From Rutpela maculata (taxonomy: Eukaryota; Arthropoda; Insecta; Coleoptera; Cerambycidae), in NCBI GenBank assembly GCA_936432065.2, contig OW386287.2, forward strand, positions 191,517,729-191,581,728: a stretch of 64,000 bases of DNA, written 5' to 3'. Below are positions 34,860-46,185 of the stretch, piece by piece. The position numbers and the translations under genes were made by a program. The first letter of the stretch is position 1, and each line of letters starts with the position of its first letter. The notes under the pieces are model-generated. The model was not told the origin of the DNA and made no database searches. It saw only the letters and a program-made list of their open reading frames with translations.

Positions 34860-36724
34860 CATCCCATGCTGTATACTGATAATAAGGCACGTGATAGCTG
34901 GAATTTAATTAATTTTGAAAGAAATGAACTTAAATCCATTTCACCTGAACATGATATTCCTTTAGATTCCTTTAATTCATTTTTCTCCACTGTGGCCCAG
35001 AAAGTTGTTATACACATCTAATGTCCAGGCAACAGATTTTTTAAAAATTTACCTAGCCTTAGTTCTTCTTTCTTTCTTGAGCCAGTTACTATGCATGAAG
35101 TTTCAGAGGCGGTTCATAGTGTAAGTACTTCCAATTGCACCGATATTTATGGAACAAATAGTCGTATTATCAAAGAAACCATTGATATAATTTTGGAACC
35201 ACTTACACTCCTTATTAATAAATGTTTTAGTGAAGGTCACTTCCCTGATGTGCTTAATGTTGCTAAAGTTTTACCGCTCTTCAAGAAAGGTGACATTAAT
35301 GTAATTGATAACTATCGTCCCATATCTATCATCCTCATATTTGATAAGATTATTGAAATTATTCTTAATAGAAGGCTTGTCAAGTATCTAGACGCTAATA
35401 ATATTTTAAATTGTTGCCAATTTGGCTTTCGTAACAAATGCTCTACCACCGATGCTGTTTTTAAAATAGTATCTGACATTGTGGAAGGCCTTGAAGACGG
35501 TAAGCATGTAGTTATCAGCTTATGTGACTTATCCAAGGCCTTCGACTGCGTCTCGCATAACATACTTGTGGAAAAATTGAGTTTTTACGGTGTTAGAGTA
35601 TACCTTTGAATCTGTTTTCGTCTTATCTGAACAACAGACAACAATGTGTCTCTATTAATAACGCTAATTCGGAGTTTCTGCCAGTCAAATATGGGGTGCC
35701 CCAGGGTTCTGTACTGGGGCCTCTACTTTTAATCTTATATGTAAATGATCTTTTTCACTATTTGTCTCCTTTTAAATGCATTGCCTATGCTGATGACACT
35801 TCCATGCTAAATTTTGATTATGACATTAACAATGTAAACATCACCTCCGCTGCGTTTATTCAGCAAGCTAAGGTATGGTTTTCGGCTAACAGTTTAATGC
35901 TAAATGAAGACAAAACTCAAAAACTTTTATTTTCCACTCGAAATACACTGGTAAACGATGACAGTGTCAAGATACTAGGAGTTTTTGTAGACAACAAACT
36001 AAGCTGATGTAAACACGTGGAGGTACTTTCAAGCAAATTATCCAGTATAATTTTTTTACTACGCAGACTAAAAAATGTTCTGTGCTCCAACATTTTAAAG
36101 TCTTGCTCTTTCTCCTTATTTCACTCTCACATTACCTATGCAATACTCCTCTGGGGTATGGCTCATTCCATGCTACAAAAATGTTTAAATTACAAAAGAG
36201 AGCTCTCAGAGTAATCAGCAATGCTGGGTGGAGGGATCACCGCTAGCTAATTTTTAAAAAACTGGGCATACTGCCTGTACCTTCTTTAATATATCGTTAT
36301 TGGAAATTCGCAAAAATAAGGGCAATTTTTCAATTATGTATTATTATATCTTCAAGAAACTCATTAAACCTTCAGCTATATAATCATTTACCACATTTTA
36401 TAAAAATCATTCATTTTAATATATTCAAACTCAAGTTAAAAATGCATTTCTTGAATTTCTGTTTTTACCCAGTGAGTATTTTAACACTGAATTTCCCACT
36501 TTATAAAATGTCTGCTACCCTATTTTTATGTTTTTTTTTTACTCTTTTAATGTACAATGTTTTTTTTCTCTTTGTTAGTGGCTAAGTATTTGCTATTGTT
36601 GTTGGTTAGTTGTTTATTATATGATGATTTTATTAGTTATTGTATTTGTAAGTTTACATTTCCATGTTTTTTGTTATAATTTTTGACTTACCAAAAACTT
36701 TTTGTAACTTGGTTAAATAAAATT

Positions 36725-36760
<36 letters not shown>

Positions 36761-36764
36761 TGGC
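34860..36764 (+). mobile_element. Jockey-superfamily non-LTR retrotransposon with (TTTC)n tail
   Basis: Plus-strand coding homology begins near 34870 (RDSWNLINFERNELKS, a pre-palm segment). It continues through the reverse transcriptase frames and ends in a 3' UTR finishing GGTTAAATAAAATTTC, then a (TTTC)n run at 36724-36763. The endonuclease part is missing, so the copy is 5'-truncated. Confidence 0.75.
35091..36214 (+). pseudogene. Reverse transcriptase of the (TTTC)n-tailed element, broken frames
   Basis: Frame one (35091-35608) has NYRPI (residues 74-78) and DLSKAFD (146-152). A frameshift near 35605 moves to a second frame (35606-36007) with YGVPQGSVLGP (29-39) and AYADD (60-64), then LNEDKTQKLLFS and KILGVFVDNKLS. 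A TGA at 36006 interrupts, after which the same frame continues with HVEVLSSKLSSIIFLLRRL and SHITYAILLWG. Motif order and spacing are normal for a Jockey/CR1-type enzyme, but the copy is inactive. Confidence 0.85.
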
Positions 36765-36774
36765 ATGCCAAACA

Positions 36775-37020
36775 GCATCACGTCATCTGTCGTATGCCAT
36801 CTCCGAAAGCCACTTGGTGACATCAAGCCAACGTTTTGAAAAATACGATGCTGGAGAGTCGTTTTAAAGGGCATGCTTCTTCGAGAGTTAATTGATTGAT
36901 GCTATAGACAGTTCAAGAAATTCATAACAAACATCTCCGGACACACATCTCGACAGCATCAATAGGTCGTTTATCTGCATCCTTAAAAGTCCACTCCAAA
37001 GAGTAAAGAATGATGGTTAG
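36775..37020 (-). pseudogene. Endonuclease-reverse transcriptase C-terminal fragment
   Basis: The minus strand reads LTIILYSLEWTFKDADKRPI, then DAVEMCVRRCLL, then two stops around IS, then TVYSINQLTLEEACPLKRLS and SIVFFKTLA. This matches the pattern L-Y-x-x-E-W-T-x-K, followed by I-x-A-x-E-M-x-x-x-R-R-x-L, of the thumb region in RTE/BovB-type and related ORFs. It abuts the (TTTC)n tail of the previous element. It is heavily decayed. Confidence 0.55.
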
Positions 37021-37144
37021 TAAAAACTGAGCCAGGAACCGGAGCAGGAATACGTATAGGACGAGTATAAGCCTCTCTCGTGGGTATTACTCCAAAGTAT
37101 TTCAGATAGAAACTCCTGAATGTGGACTCGAGAAAGGAGATGTT

Positions 37145-37480
37145 AACCTGCCATCGCATATCTACTGCATCAGATAGTCAGGCAGTACTAATAAGGTGTT
37201 ATCTAGACTTGTATGGGACTATTATGAAGAGTTTAAAATTATGGGACAACGGAACGAAGTCAAATTACTCTGGATGCCAGGACATTCTGAATTAGATGGC
37301 AATGAAAAAGCTGATGAACTTGCAAAACAAGGAGTAGCTAACACATTCTATGACGCAGAATCCGTGCTGGAAATCGCCAAAAGCTCAGCTGAGGGTTATC
37401 AAAGACTGAGTCAAGAGCACAAAATTCACCAAACTTTGTCCAACTTTCCGATCTTGTTATATGTCGTCCCTCGAAATACG
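37145..37480 (+). pseudogene. RNase H domain fragment of a retrotransposon
   Basis: One frame near 37160-37190 reads TASDSQAVL, which carries an RNase H active-site Asp. After a frameshift the next frame reads LVWDYYEEFKIMGQRNEVKL followed by WMPGHSELDGNEKADELA, the His/Asp C-terminal active-site motif. Homology fades after GYQRLSQEHK. The copy ends where the following DNA element begins, suggesting interruption. Confidence 0.7.
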
Positions 37481-38491
37481 TAGTGGCTTATCTTAGTTTT
37501 TCTGATTTTTCAGGAGAAGCATTTAAAGTTTTAGAGTGAGCTTGTAAGTCTTTTAAGGGTAATAGCTAGAACAATTAGTGTAATTTTTCCTTTGTAGACA
37601 AATACTTGTGGCATAATCAATTGATGTGAGCTAATAGTTGCAAGGCGGCTGCTTCTCAGATTATGAAAAAAGTTATGTTAAATGGGCTACGTCAATTTGT
37701 GAAATTTGTGTTTTTTCATTTTAGGGTACAAAAGACCACTTACGCCATGTGGATAATTTTCAATTAAGTACAAAAAATGTTCTGAATCGAATAAAAACCT
37801 TTATTTGTAAAAACATAACATAAACTGCTAATAGAAATCAAACAAAATTACTGAATATTGAAAATCAATAAAAAATAGAGGAAAAGGAAATCTATTCCAA
37901 AAATAACTCAATCATCACCATCGCTAATGATGTGAAAGAGATTCATAAAAAAATGTTGTGCTCGGTTAGTTTGATAACTGGGGTTTTTCCTTGACATAGA
38001 GCCATCAGGTCCTTATACTTTTTTTTATCTTGTTTAGTTCTGGATTCAGACAATTCAGCGTGACTGCCTCTTCAGTTTTATTGATCTATAATGTTCTAGA
38101 AGATGACTAGACTTAAAAAATATTGTATCTGCATTCAGCTTACATACTTTGATCTCCATTATTTCACTCCATTTAACAGCATCCTCTCTGCTTTGTAAGA
38201 TCTGGAAGTCTTGGGACAATTTTTTGAAATCGTAAAAATCATTGAATTTTAAGGGATTGGCATCGTATGGATTTTGACGCCTGGCCAATTTGAAAACAGT
38301 ATGCAGTTGTGACATACGTCTATTCGTGATGAACAAAATTGAGATACGTCAAGCCAATAATAGGAAATACTCGTAAAATAATGCTGTTTCGGGTTATGCT
38401 TATACGTAATATCGATGGAGAATGTAGAGTTTAGTCGGTACGTCGAATATGCATTTTTTTGAGATACGTCACTACGTGTTTCGAGGGACGA
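37463..38491 (-). mobile_element. 1-kb DNA transposon remnant with TCGTCCCTCGAA ends
   Basis: Left end TCGTCCCTCGAAATACGTAG (37465) is matched by the inverted right end, the complement of TCGTCCCTCGAAACACGTAG (38468-38487). The right subterminal region repeats GACGTATCTCA/GACGTATGTCA three times (near 38465, 38345 and 38320), as expected for transposase-binding sites. The interior carries one decayed minus-strand ORF. No target duplication was identified. Confidence 0.6.
38055..38320 (-). pseudogene. C-terminal fragment of a transposase-like protein (family uncertain)
   Basis: The frame reads VFKLARRQNPYDANPLKFND, FYDFKKLSQDFQILQSREDA, then a basic end YRSIKLKRQSR and stop. The order (Arg-rich start, short F-x-D-F-K segment, W-S-E-I, basic tail) resembles from memory the C-termini of a DDE-like family common in aphids and other arthropods, but I cannot name it securely. 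It sits inside matching inverted ends, which supports a transposase origin. Confidence 0.4.
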
Positions 38492-38684
38492 GGTGTTTTC
38501 CATCAGATCTCATTTTCGTAGTTTATCAAGGGGTTGATGGGGAAGATCTCTGCAGAACGCATGCCATGGTAACAAAAAATTGTTTGTTGCCGATGTGTCA
38601 ATCAGGCTTTATAAGAAAATCACAATACAACAACTAGATTATCAGTACAGCTAACGATTATAATAGGGAACTGTTTCAGTAAGT

Positions 38685-39250
38685 ATTAATATGTCAAAAG
38701 CTCTTAACTCTATAGATTTTGACTCTGAACTTTCAACTATCTCATTATGGAAGTAAGCAAAACTCCTAGAACTCGTTTCTGAATAAGTTTCGGAATAGAG
38801 CAGTTCATATTAAACCACTTTCCAAACTATTTACCCTGACATCCGGAGTACCGAAAAGACCAATTTTAGGACATTTATTTAATGCATTTACATTTGATCC
38901 ACAAAAGAATACCAATTATTGCAAATTATATATGTACGCAGATGACTTTTAAATTTATATTAGTTTCCATCAAGAAGAAATGTACGATTCAATTAATATT
39001 TTTAGTATAGAGAACTAGAAATAATTGTTCATTAATGTAAATCCTTCAAAATAGCAATTTATTTATTATGTTTGGTCCTAAAAATTCCAAGTAACATGAC
39101 GTGAAAACTACAACAAAAGTTATGAGAGCAGGGGTGAAATTGTTGATTCTACTCTACCAAAAGTTAAAATTTGAGACAAAATGCTCAATTTTGATCTTTA
39201 TGTGCAAATGATTAGTGTGATAAAACCGCATTAGTAACAAATATATAAAA
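38685..39250 (+). pseudogene. Degraded reverse transcriptase fragment with YADD box
   Basis: Frames joined by eye show MSKALNSIDF, a DFSKAFDSIDF-like motif A at 38692. They continue with TSGVPKRPILGH (motif B, near 38840), MYADDF (38932-38949), NPSK then FIMFGPKNSK, and finally DKMLNFDLYVQMISVI. There are several stops and frameshifts. The family resembles the fragment at 44.9-45.3 kb. Confidence 0.6.
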
Positions 39251-39477
39251 GTACCGTCGTATACTGGAATCTAATGTTGACACTCGGTCAGGGTCGAATG
39301 CCTCCAACACTGCAATTGTAAAGGAAACAACTACGTCTTTAAGTAATTGTCAGTACGTTTCACAAATGTAGTAAGATTTCCGATAAAAGTAGGTTACGTA
39401 TCACCATTTTAAAATGATATAAAATTATAAGATTAAACGAACTTACCTTAAGTGAAGTTCGATCTTAATTATATGAA

Positions 39478-39600
39478 CGCCTTGCTCGAAATGATCACAA
39501 TTGTAGTTCTACTATCGTCCACTGTGTGGCGCCACGAATAACAAAGCTAAAATGTATTTGTGCCTCCCTGTATTACCTTTCTCTCATCTTCAGCCGTCAG
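39478..39600 (+). repeat. 120-bp repeat, inverted copy at 46498-46618
   Basis: From CGCCTTGCTC to TCTTCAGCCGTCAG this segment is nearly identical to the reverse complement of 46498-46618 (shared ACTGTGTGGCGCCACGAATA and GCCTCCCTGTATTACC). The two copies flank 6.9 kb that includes the Dong-like retrotransposon. Confidence 0.75.
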
Positions 39601-39617
39601 TTTCTTTAGAGCAAGAT

Positions 39618-39760
39618 AGGTTCATTCCTTTGCACTACAAGTGTAGCGCTTAGCTGCACTGGTGTAAGATTGTCTCTCTTTAACTTATGATATCCGCATT
39701 GATGCCATCTCTGTCACTCAAAATTAGTGTCATACTTCCCGTGCAAAGGAACGGACCTAA
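39618..39760. repeat. 143-bp MITE-like hairpin
   Basis: TAGGTTCATTCCTTTGCAC at the left pairs with GTGCAAAGGAACGGACCTA at the right. The interior is non-coding. It sits inside the inverted-repeat block. Confidence 0.55.
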
Positions 39761-40169
39761 TATGATCTCAAATCAAATGATCAAGGGTTTATTTAGAGTA
39801 GCTAGAGCCGTTAAGTTTGGTCTTTGAAAATTCAGATTCGATTCAATCTAATCTTTACCAAAAAAAATAATTTCTTGTATTATTATTTGATCTGCCAAAT
39901 ACATACTACCTACGGAATATTTGGGATTGCATAACAAATTGTAAATATTACCATGTAAGACGAATAGGTAATTTAATAACGGAGTTGACAATTCGATCTT
40001 GAAAATAAAATGTTTTATTTTGAATAGCAATCTTAACAACTCTAAGTTCAGTACCGCAAAAGGTAACTCTGAGTGGGCGGGGAGGGTTTGATCATTTCGA
40101 GCAAGGCGTTCATATAATTAAGATCGAACTTCACTTAAGGTAAGTTCGTTTAATCTTATAATTATATTC

Positions 40170-41255
40170 ACGCCTTGCTCTCATGATCACAATTGTAGAT
40201 GTTCAGAGCGATTTGAGATCTTCGAGAGATTGCATTAAAATCTTTTCCATAAACAAGAATATTAATTTAAAGGTTCCGCTAAACATGTTCTGTATTTCGT
40301 TTAATGTGAGCATATTTGAATTTTATGTTTTTTTTTTGTTTTTTTTTTTTACAATATGCCTGTTGTAACCCTTGCAAATTATTCCAAACAATTGTACTGC
40401 CCTGTTGAGCGTTTAAATATTTCATTATAATGCCCTTAAATTTTAAATCAGTCATACAGCCAGCCTCACAATCACTGGCTATCTTTTTGGTTGACTAAAA
40501 CCAGAACTTGATAGTCTAAGATAGGTACGGATCCTGTACTATGAAAGTTATAATTATTAGTAAACACAACTTTACCACGCATCCTTGCCTTTATAGTAAT
40601 AAATCATTGGTCAAATCCTAACTATTAATCAACCAACAATTGTAAAACTGGCTGTTAATGTAACAGATTTTTATAATAAAACTATTGGTCAAATCATAAC
40701 CATTAGTTAAATAACGATTGTGAAACTGGCTGATAAAATCTCAGAACTTGTTTTCATTTGATGACTGTTAAGCTCAATCATAGAAATTGTTTGTGCCTTA
40801 CGAATCGTTATAAGAACAAGGATGAGGGTGATTAATTCATATAATATTCAAGGAAAGTATACAAAAATGTATTTAAGTAGTTTACAATTATGGTGGGGTA
40901 CCATAATATACTACCATATCTTGAAGCAGTAGGCTTAAGTTTGTACACCTTGAAAATCTCTTAATTTTATTGTTATACTCTAATTATCAAAAAGGCATCA
41001 ATACTAAGGCAGAGCGAGAGCAATTTACGGAAGGAAACCTTTTCAGAAAAATCTGTTAAGAATGGCAGAATTCAATAAACGAAGTAATTGTATGTGGGAT
41101 AAGTTGATATTATATACAACGAGGCTAAGGTTGAGTGTAAGAGCGCTGCTTTTTCGATGTTCACATCGAATAAGTGCGAACTCTGCCTTTTGCATTCAGG
41201 CATAATTATTTCGTATATTGTTATCTTATTGTTTGTATATTTCAGCCTGAAGCAA
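40170..41255. other. Non-coding, ending in a likely retroelement 3' tail
   Basis: No gene is recognised. The end (CAGCCTGAAGCAATAAAACA then (TTA)n from about 41262) looks like a polyadenylated 3' end of a plus-strand non-LTR element whose (TTA)n tail became the target of the Dong-like insertion. Confidence 0.4.
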
Positions 41256-41261
41256 TAAAAC

Positions 41262-41318
<57 letters not shown>
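41262..41318. repeat. (ATT)n microsatellite, left flank of the Dong-like element
   Basis: About 19 perfect ATT units followed by a poly-T tract where the element begins. Confidence 0.9.
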
Positions 41319-41319
<1 letters not shown>

Positions 41320-43565
41320 TTTTTTTTTTTTTCCTTTTTCTCTCCTCAATCCAGTCGCCCTTCTCTCTGCCTCCGATACCAGAGAGGGTACGCTGGTAAT
41401 ACCAGTGACCACTCCCTACGCCGTAGAGTTAGTGATCACTGGGTCCGCGAATCGTGTGCTCTGAGCAGGCTTAACGAACCAAGGATAACGGCCTTCTGCA
41501 TTCTTCCGGCTAAGATTTCTGCCGACTCTCGGCATGCCGGTATCGTCTTCAATTCCGAAAGCAGTGTACGCCTCACCCCACCTAGGCATCCTATGATAAG
41601 AACCACTAGTTTAACAGTGTGGTCCGGATAGAGTCTACGGAGTTCGAAGAGAAGATCTCGATATTTAGTCCGTTTTTCCTCCTCTTTTAGAACAATGTTT
41701 GTTTCCCCTGGGGCGGAGAATTCAATAACAAACATTGTCCTGAGTTGGTGGTCGAGGAGGACTACATCAGGTTTATTGGCCTGTATTTGCCTAAGGGTGG
41801 GAAACGAGTAGTTCCAATAAATTAGACACCGCTCATTCCCCACTACGGACTCAATATCTCCCGGAGCGTAAGGCAGCACTGGTGTCTCGTCTATCCCATA
41901 TGTGTGCCGCAGATGATAGTACAGCACACGTAATGCTCCATCATGTCTGTGAATATAGGCCGAGACAGCGTATGTCGGACATGCCGACAACAGGTGCATA
42001 AGTGTCTCCGGCGCTCTTCGGCAGGCCCTGCAGTTTACGTCAGGGACCTCTATACCCAAGACATGACTTCGATAGACGAGTGTGTTAAAGACACCATCCT
42101 GGCAAGCCATAATGAACCCTTCGGTCTCAGACTTCAGCCCAGCTGACCTTAGGAAAGCAAAGGTCAGCTTCTCAGATAAGCCCCTCTCTTCAATGTTCTT
42201 GTAGAAGACTCCATGCAAGGGCTTATCTTTATGCAGTTGCAGAAATTTCCTTTGCTCTGCTGCTTTTGTATGGGCTTTCAGCTGGGCGGGTTCCAGCTCG
42301 GTGACAGAGCTCGGGTTTACCCGCCCAGTATCGAAGTCGAGACCAAGTTCACCGGCTGCTCTTTGTGCTGCCTTAAATAAGAACGCTCCTATCCCTGCAT
42401 TTTCATGGTCGCGAACCATGCAGAGAAGGGGATCCGAACTCTTGATGATCTTGCAAGCTCCATCCAGAGCCGACCTGCTATGTAGATACTCCAAACTCAA
42501 GAGTCCGCGGCCTCCCTGTTGTCGTGAGAGGTATAATCGCGGAACGGACGATTTTGGATGCAAGCTTCTGTTGAGATGCATCATCTTTCGGGTTCCTACA
42601 TCGAGTTGGCGCAGCTCGCCTTGTGTCCACTTCACTACCCCAAAGGAGTGTAGGAGGATTGGAACGGCAAGCATGTTAGTTGCAGACACCTTATTCTTCC
42701 CCGACAGCTCTGAAGACCAGATCTGCCGGAGGAGGTGCCGATACTTGCCGCGGAGAGCGTTTTTCACTGTTGACACTTCTTGGGTGGAGCGTTGCTCAAC
42801 ACCCAAGTAGGTGTACGACTCTCCGGCATCTAGGTGGTGCAAGATGCTTCCATCTACAAGCTGCGCGTCATCTCCGTAGTCACCGCATCGCCCTCTCTTG
42901 AGATGAACCAGTGCACATTTGTCCAAGCCGAACTCCATTCCGACAGCCTGAGTGTACTCATGTACCACCCTGAGAGATTGACGTAAATCCCTCTCGCTGG
43001 AGGCATAAAGTTTAAGGTCATCCATGTAAAATAGATGGGTGACCTTATGCCTCCTATCTCCGGGGGTACCGCAATTGTAACCACGGGTTTTGCGAAGTTC
43101 AACGGATAACGGCAGTAGCGAAATGCAAAATAGAAGGGGGCTAAGGGAGTCTCCCTGAAACACACCCCTCTTAAACATAACCGGCTCTGTTTGGACTCTG
43201 ACATTACCAGATGTTATAGCAAAGCGAGTCCTCCAGAGCGGCATGAGTTGTTCTATGCATCTCACTACGGGACCGGGCACCGCAAGACATTGGAGCAAGT
43301 GAACAATTAGCTCGTGAGATGTCATGTCAAATGCCTTGCGGTAATCGATCCAGGCCATGGAAAGGTTCCGCTTATACTGCACGGAGTCCTGCGTGACACA
43401 TCTGTCAATAATCTCCTTGCAGCCAGCGACACCTTTCTTAGACCCACGTTGCTCGTATATCCGTTCGTAAACCGGGCCGCTTGCTTGGAGTACCCGCATG
43501 TACAAGATACGGGTGAATATCTTGTAACATGCGTTTAAACAGGTTATCGGTCTGTAGTTCGCTGG

Positions 43566-43566
<1 letters not shown>
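41319..43566 (-). mobile_element. Dong/R4-like non-LTR retrotransposon, 5'-truncated, in (TAA)n
   Basis: The 2.25-kb element is bounded on both sides by (ATT)n: 41262-41318 at the 3' end, through a poly-T/poly-A junction, and 43567-43632 at the 5' end. Insertion into TAA repeats is the known behaviour of Dong-type R4-clade elements. The 5' part upstream of the NYRPIT motif, including the N-terminal DNA-binding region, is absent. The reading frame is intact from truncation point to stop, so the insertion is comparatively young. Confidence 0.85.
41436..43566 (-). CDS. R4/Dong-clade reverse transcriptase with restriction-like endonuclease (N-terminally truncated)
   Basis: The frame is open from the 5' truncation, where it reads ANYRPITCLNACYKIFTRIL, to the stop. 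Numbered from the leucine codon at 43505 (689 residues), motifs are DYRKAFD (54-60), GVFQGDSLSP (114-123) and FYMDD (159-163). A CCHC knuckle follows (C492, C495, H504, C509). Then comes a restriction-like endonuclease with NKPDVVLLD (577-585), VIEFSAPGE (593-601) and EEKRTKYRDLLFEL. The Phe in GVFQGD and Met in YMDD are usual for this clade, as I recall it. The downstream endonuclease replaces the AP endonuclease used by Jockey-type elements, and nicks the target for primed reverse transcription. There is no internal stop. Without its N-terminus it is unlikely to be mobile. Confidence 0.88.

Positions 43567-43632
<66 letters not shown>
43567..43632. repeat. (ATT)n microsatellite, right flank of the Dong-like element
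   Basis: About 21 ATT units directly at the 5' truncation point. With the left run it marks the split target microsatellite. Confidence 0.9.
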
Positions 43633-44125
43633 GCAATATCTCCATCACAATTTTAAACAACCACTGTGTTATTTTTCATTGATGTCACTTCTGGATGCCG
43701 TCACTATGTGTATTGTCTCCTATGGAAGGCCCTTTAGATTAAAGTTTAGCTCCTATGGGTTAAGGTTTATGTCTAGGCATTGTAAATTTTCACTGCCATT
43801 TGAGATATGGCATCATAAATTGGGGAAACAGTGCACACATTAACCGTATATTCATTTGCAAAATATGCCTTGGAATTTTTGCAGGACTTAGGTGTTTGTT
43901 AGATGAATTGCCATGGTACATTTAGAATTTTAACTGTAATTAATTTATATATTTATATATATTTGACACGCCTACGTTTACAAGAATAAGCATAAGCATT
44001 GCTAAACAATTTCTTTTACAATGATTGTAAATATTTTAATTATTTATATGACATGGCATTAAATTTTCTAACATCCTATTTTCAAAGTAAAATATAAAAA
44101 ATGTATATTATATACACCAATAAAA
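43633..44125 (+). mobile_element. Possible non-LTR 3' region ending in CACCAATAAA
   Basis: Mostly non-coding sequence that ends TATACACCAATAAAATTATT, the same tail signature as at 7.1 and 29.9 kb. No certain coding homology, so only the tail supports the call. Confidence 0.35.
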
Positions 44126-44860
44126 TTATTGCTGTTATTACTCAAGATTTATCCCAAAATAGTCCTGCGACCAGGGAAAGCTTACTCACTATTCCTTTGA
44201 AGTCTGAATAAAACATCGCAATCTTTTAACTTGTTTACAAAATGTGCTAATGCTAATTAGGTACAAGTCAGACATAAATAATCATTTAATTGAGAATGTT
44301 TATGATAAAATTATTTTAAATTTTAGTTTAACTTAAAAACAACAAAAGTTTGCTTATGTTGTTGTTAAGTACTTTATGTTTATATACTTACATCTTTTAT
44401 AAATTTTCAAATGATTTACCATATTTACATCTCTGGTCAAAAAATTATTCCACACGTGCACCTATACCGTGCAATTATGATATTATTTTTGTATGACCCA
44501 TAGGCTTTTAAGTCAAGTATTTAGCCTGTTAAAATTGTTTTACATAAAGCCACCTAGACTCAGTGATGGGGCATATTTTAGTTATTTTCTCTACAATCTA
44601 TAGTAAATATTTGCCAGTTCTTATATCTTTGAATGACACGTAGTCAATTATGTATCTCAAGGTGCTTCTCTGGGAAACTTCCACATCATAAAATCAGTAT
44701 TGTATAAATTTCTAGAAACTTATATTGTTACTTTTCTTAAATTTGCGATAAACTTAAGCATAACATGTAATATTGTTTTACGTTATTAAGCTGTTCCCCA
44801 TGGGTTACTGACCAACAGAAAAAACATACAGATACGCTACTGATGTTCCGTGGCATAAAT
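44126..44860. other. Non-coding stretch, nothing recognised
   Basis: AT-rich with no supportable feature. Confidence 0.4.
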
Positions 44861-44869
44861 GAAGTAGAT

Positions 44870-45350
44870 ATGTAATAGTCTGATGCAAATAAAATAAATG
44901 GAGAAATTCTTTCCATATTAAATCAGCAGAAAGTTTTGGGTGTAATATTTGACAACCCTTAAAATTCAATTCACAAGTAAACAAGATAATTCAAGAAATC
45001 TACATGAATTTAAAACCTTTACATTCCACAGACATATATTAAATTTCAATACGTCTAAAAATCTCTGTGAAGTGTTGGTGTTAAGTAACACACTTAAATT
45101 ATTGTAGTTTCATATACCTATGAACTCTGTTTGAACACAACAAACTGAAGCAGATTTCAGAAATTCATGTTGTAGACTTATATATGGGCTCCGTAAATAT
45201 GACAAGCCAAGATCTGCCAGAATAAATATTACATTGATTAAATGTAAATAATAGGACAAAATTACACCTCTTATCCTTTGCTTATTCCATGAGATAATGT
45301 TCAATATACCAGATTTAGAACATCCTTATTTAAAATCGTTCTCTTAAAAT
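44870..45350 (+). pseudogene. Degraded reverse transcriptase thumb/C-terminal fragment
   Basis: Pieces read across frames: NGEILSILNQQKVLGVIFDN, FNSQVNKIIQEIYMNLKPLH, SKNLCEVLVLSNTLKLL and FRNSCCRLIYGLRKYDK. This is the order expected downstream of the YADD box in Jockey/CR1-type enzymes. Frequent stops show it is old. It may belong to the same family or even the same insertion as 38685-39250. Confidence 0.6.
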
Positions 45351-45775
45351 GCAATAAAAACATAATTCTTTACCTACTTCTCCAAATCCTGTAATCCTTA
45401 CCATTTAAGTGTAAGAGTAATCCTTTGGGGTCTAAACTTCACTCTGTATATTATTTATTTTTTTTTTATTTTTTTAATAAAGATGTTTTATTATTACCCT
45501 TATTAAGAGTTTGTTAAAGTCTAAGAGAGTATTACAGAGACTAAGGAATTCCTGTAAATTCATACGAGGCGTTTTTAAATTCAAATCTTTCTGATAAATT
45601 GCCCCCAAATAACCAACCATTCAAGGGTGTGTTCTGCAGTAACTCCCCTGTCAAATTTGTCGAGGCTACCACTAACCACGTTGGCTGAACAGAGACTGCT
45701 CATGGTATATATCTGATCTGCCGACAACCTCTAACTGCATCATTTACTGATTGGCAATTACATGCGAGAGCTTGT

Positions 45776-45788
45776 CCCCCCCCCCCCC
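45776..45788. repeat. 13-bp poly-C run
   Basis: Thirteen consecutive C residues followed by TTCTTCTTTC, striking in such AT-rich DNA and a likely site of length error. Confidence 0.9.
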
Positions 45789-45939
45789 TTCTTCTTTCTG
45801 AATTGCCCGTTGGCTTTGTCCAAGTTTGATGGGCTTATTTCTTTTGCACCTGTACTTTTCTTATGTCGATATATACTACCTAAAATGTTAAATACATACC
45901 TGTTTTTAAATTTCCCTTTCCTGGCCAACCAACAATTTG

Positions 45940-46185
45940 TCATACCATGACCTTCTAGAGACGTAGTCAAGTCAAATAGGCTTATAATTTTTATAAGGGT
46001 CTGCAGCTTGTCATACACATGACCTTCTAGAAAACTTACATAAGTTAACTAGGTTTCTAATTTTTACAAGGGGGTCTGCTGCTTGTCATATACATGACCT
46101 TCTAGACGACTTATAACGAAGTCAACTAGGTTTTAATTTATATAACCAGTCTGCTTTATTCACGACCTTCTAGTGCACTTTATCC
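45940..46185. repeat. Minisatellite, ~75-bp period, three to four copies
   Basis: Each unit contains TCATA-ACATGACCTTCTAGA, then AGTTAACTAGG or similar, then TCTGC-GCTTG. Units begin near 45940, 46010, 46086 and 46160, with the last partial. Confidence 0.65.

Larger units (their letters stand above)
39424..40166. repeat. Inverted-repeat block (75-bp arms)
   Basis: About 75 bp starting ATTATAAGATTAAACGAACT at 39424 and ending GAAATGATCA is repeated in reverse at 40092-40166. Each arm is itself a partial hairpin: AAGATCGAACTT and AAGTTCGTTTAATCTT around CACTTAAGGT. Next to each arm is the phrase CGCCTTGCTC..ATGATCACAATTGTAG, which recurs at 40170 and, inverted, at 46588. Confidence 0.65.

Noticed and set aside
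41174..41464. Leu-rich plus-strand frame
   Set aside because: Leucine run is the (ATT)n/(TTA)n microsatellite; the rest is antisense to the Dong-like element.
42301..42810. Plus-strand frame of 169 codons
   Set aside because: Antisense shadow of the Dong-like reverse transcriptase.
43529..43843. Tyr-rich plus-strand frame
   Set aside because: Tyrosine run is the (ATT)n microsatellite read in another frame.
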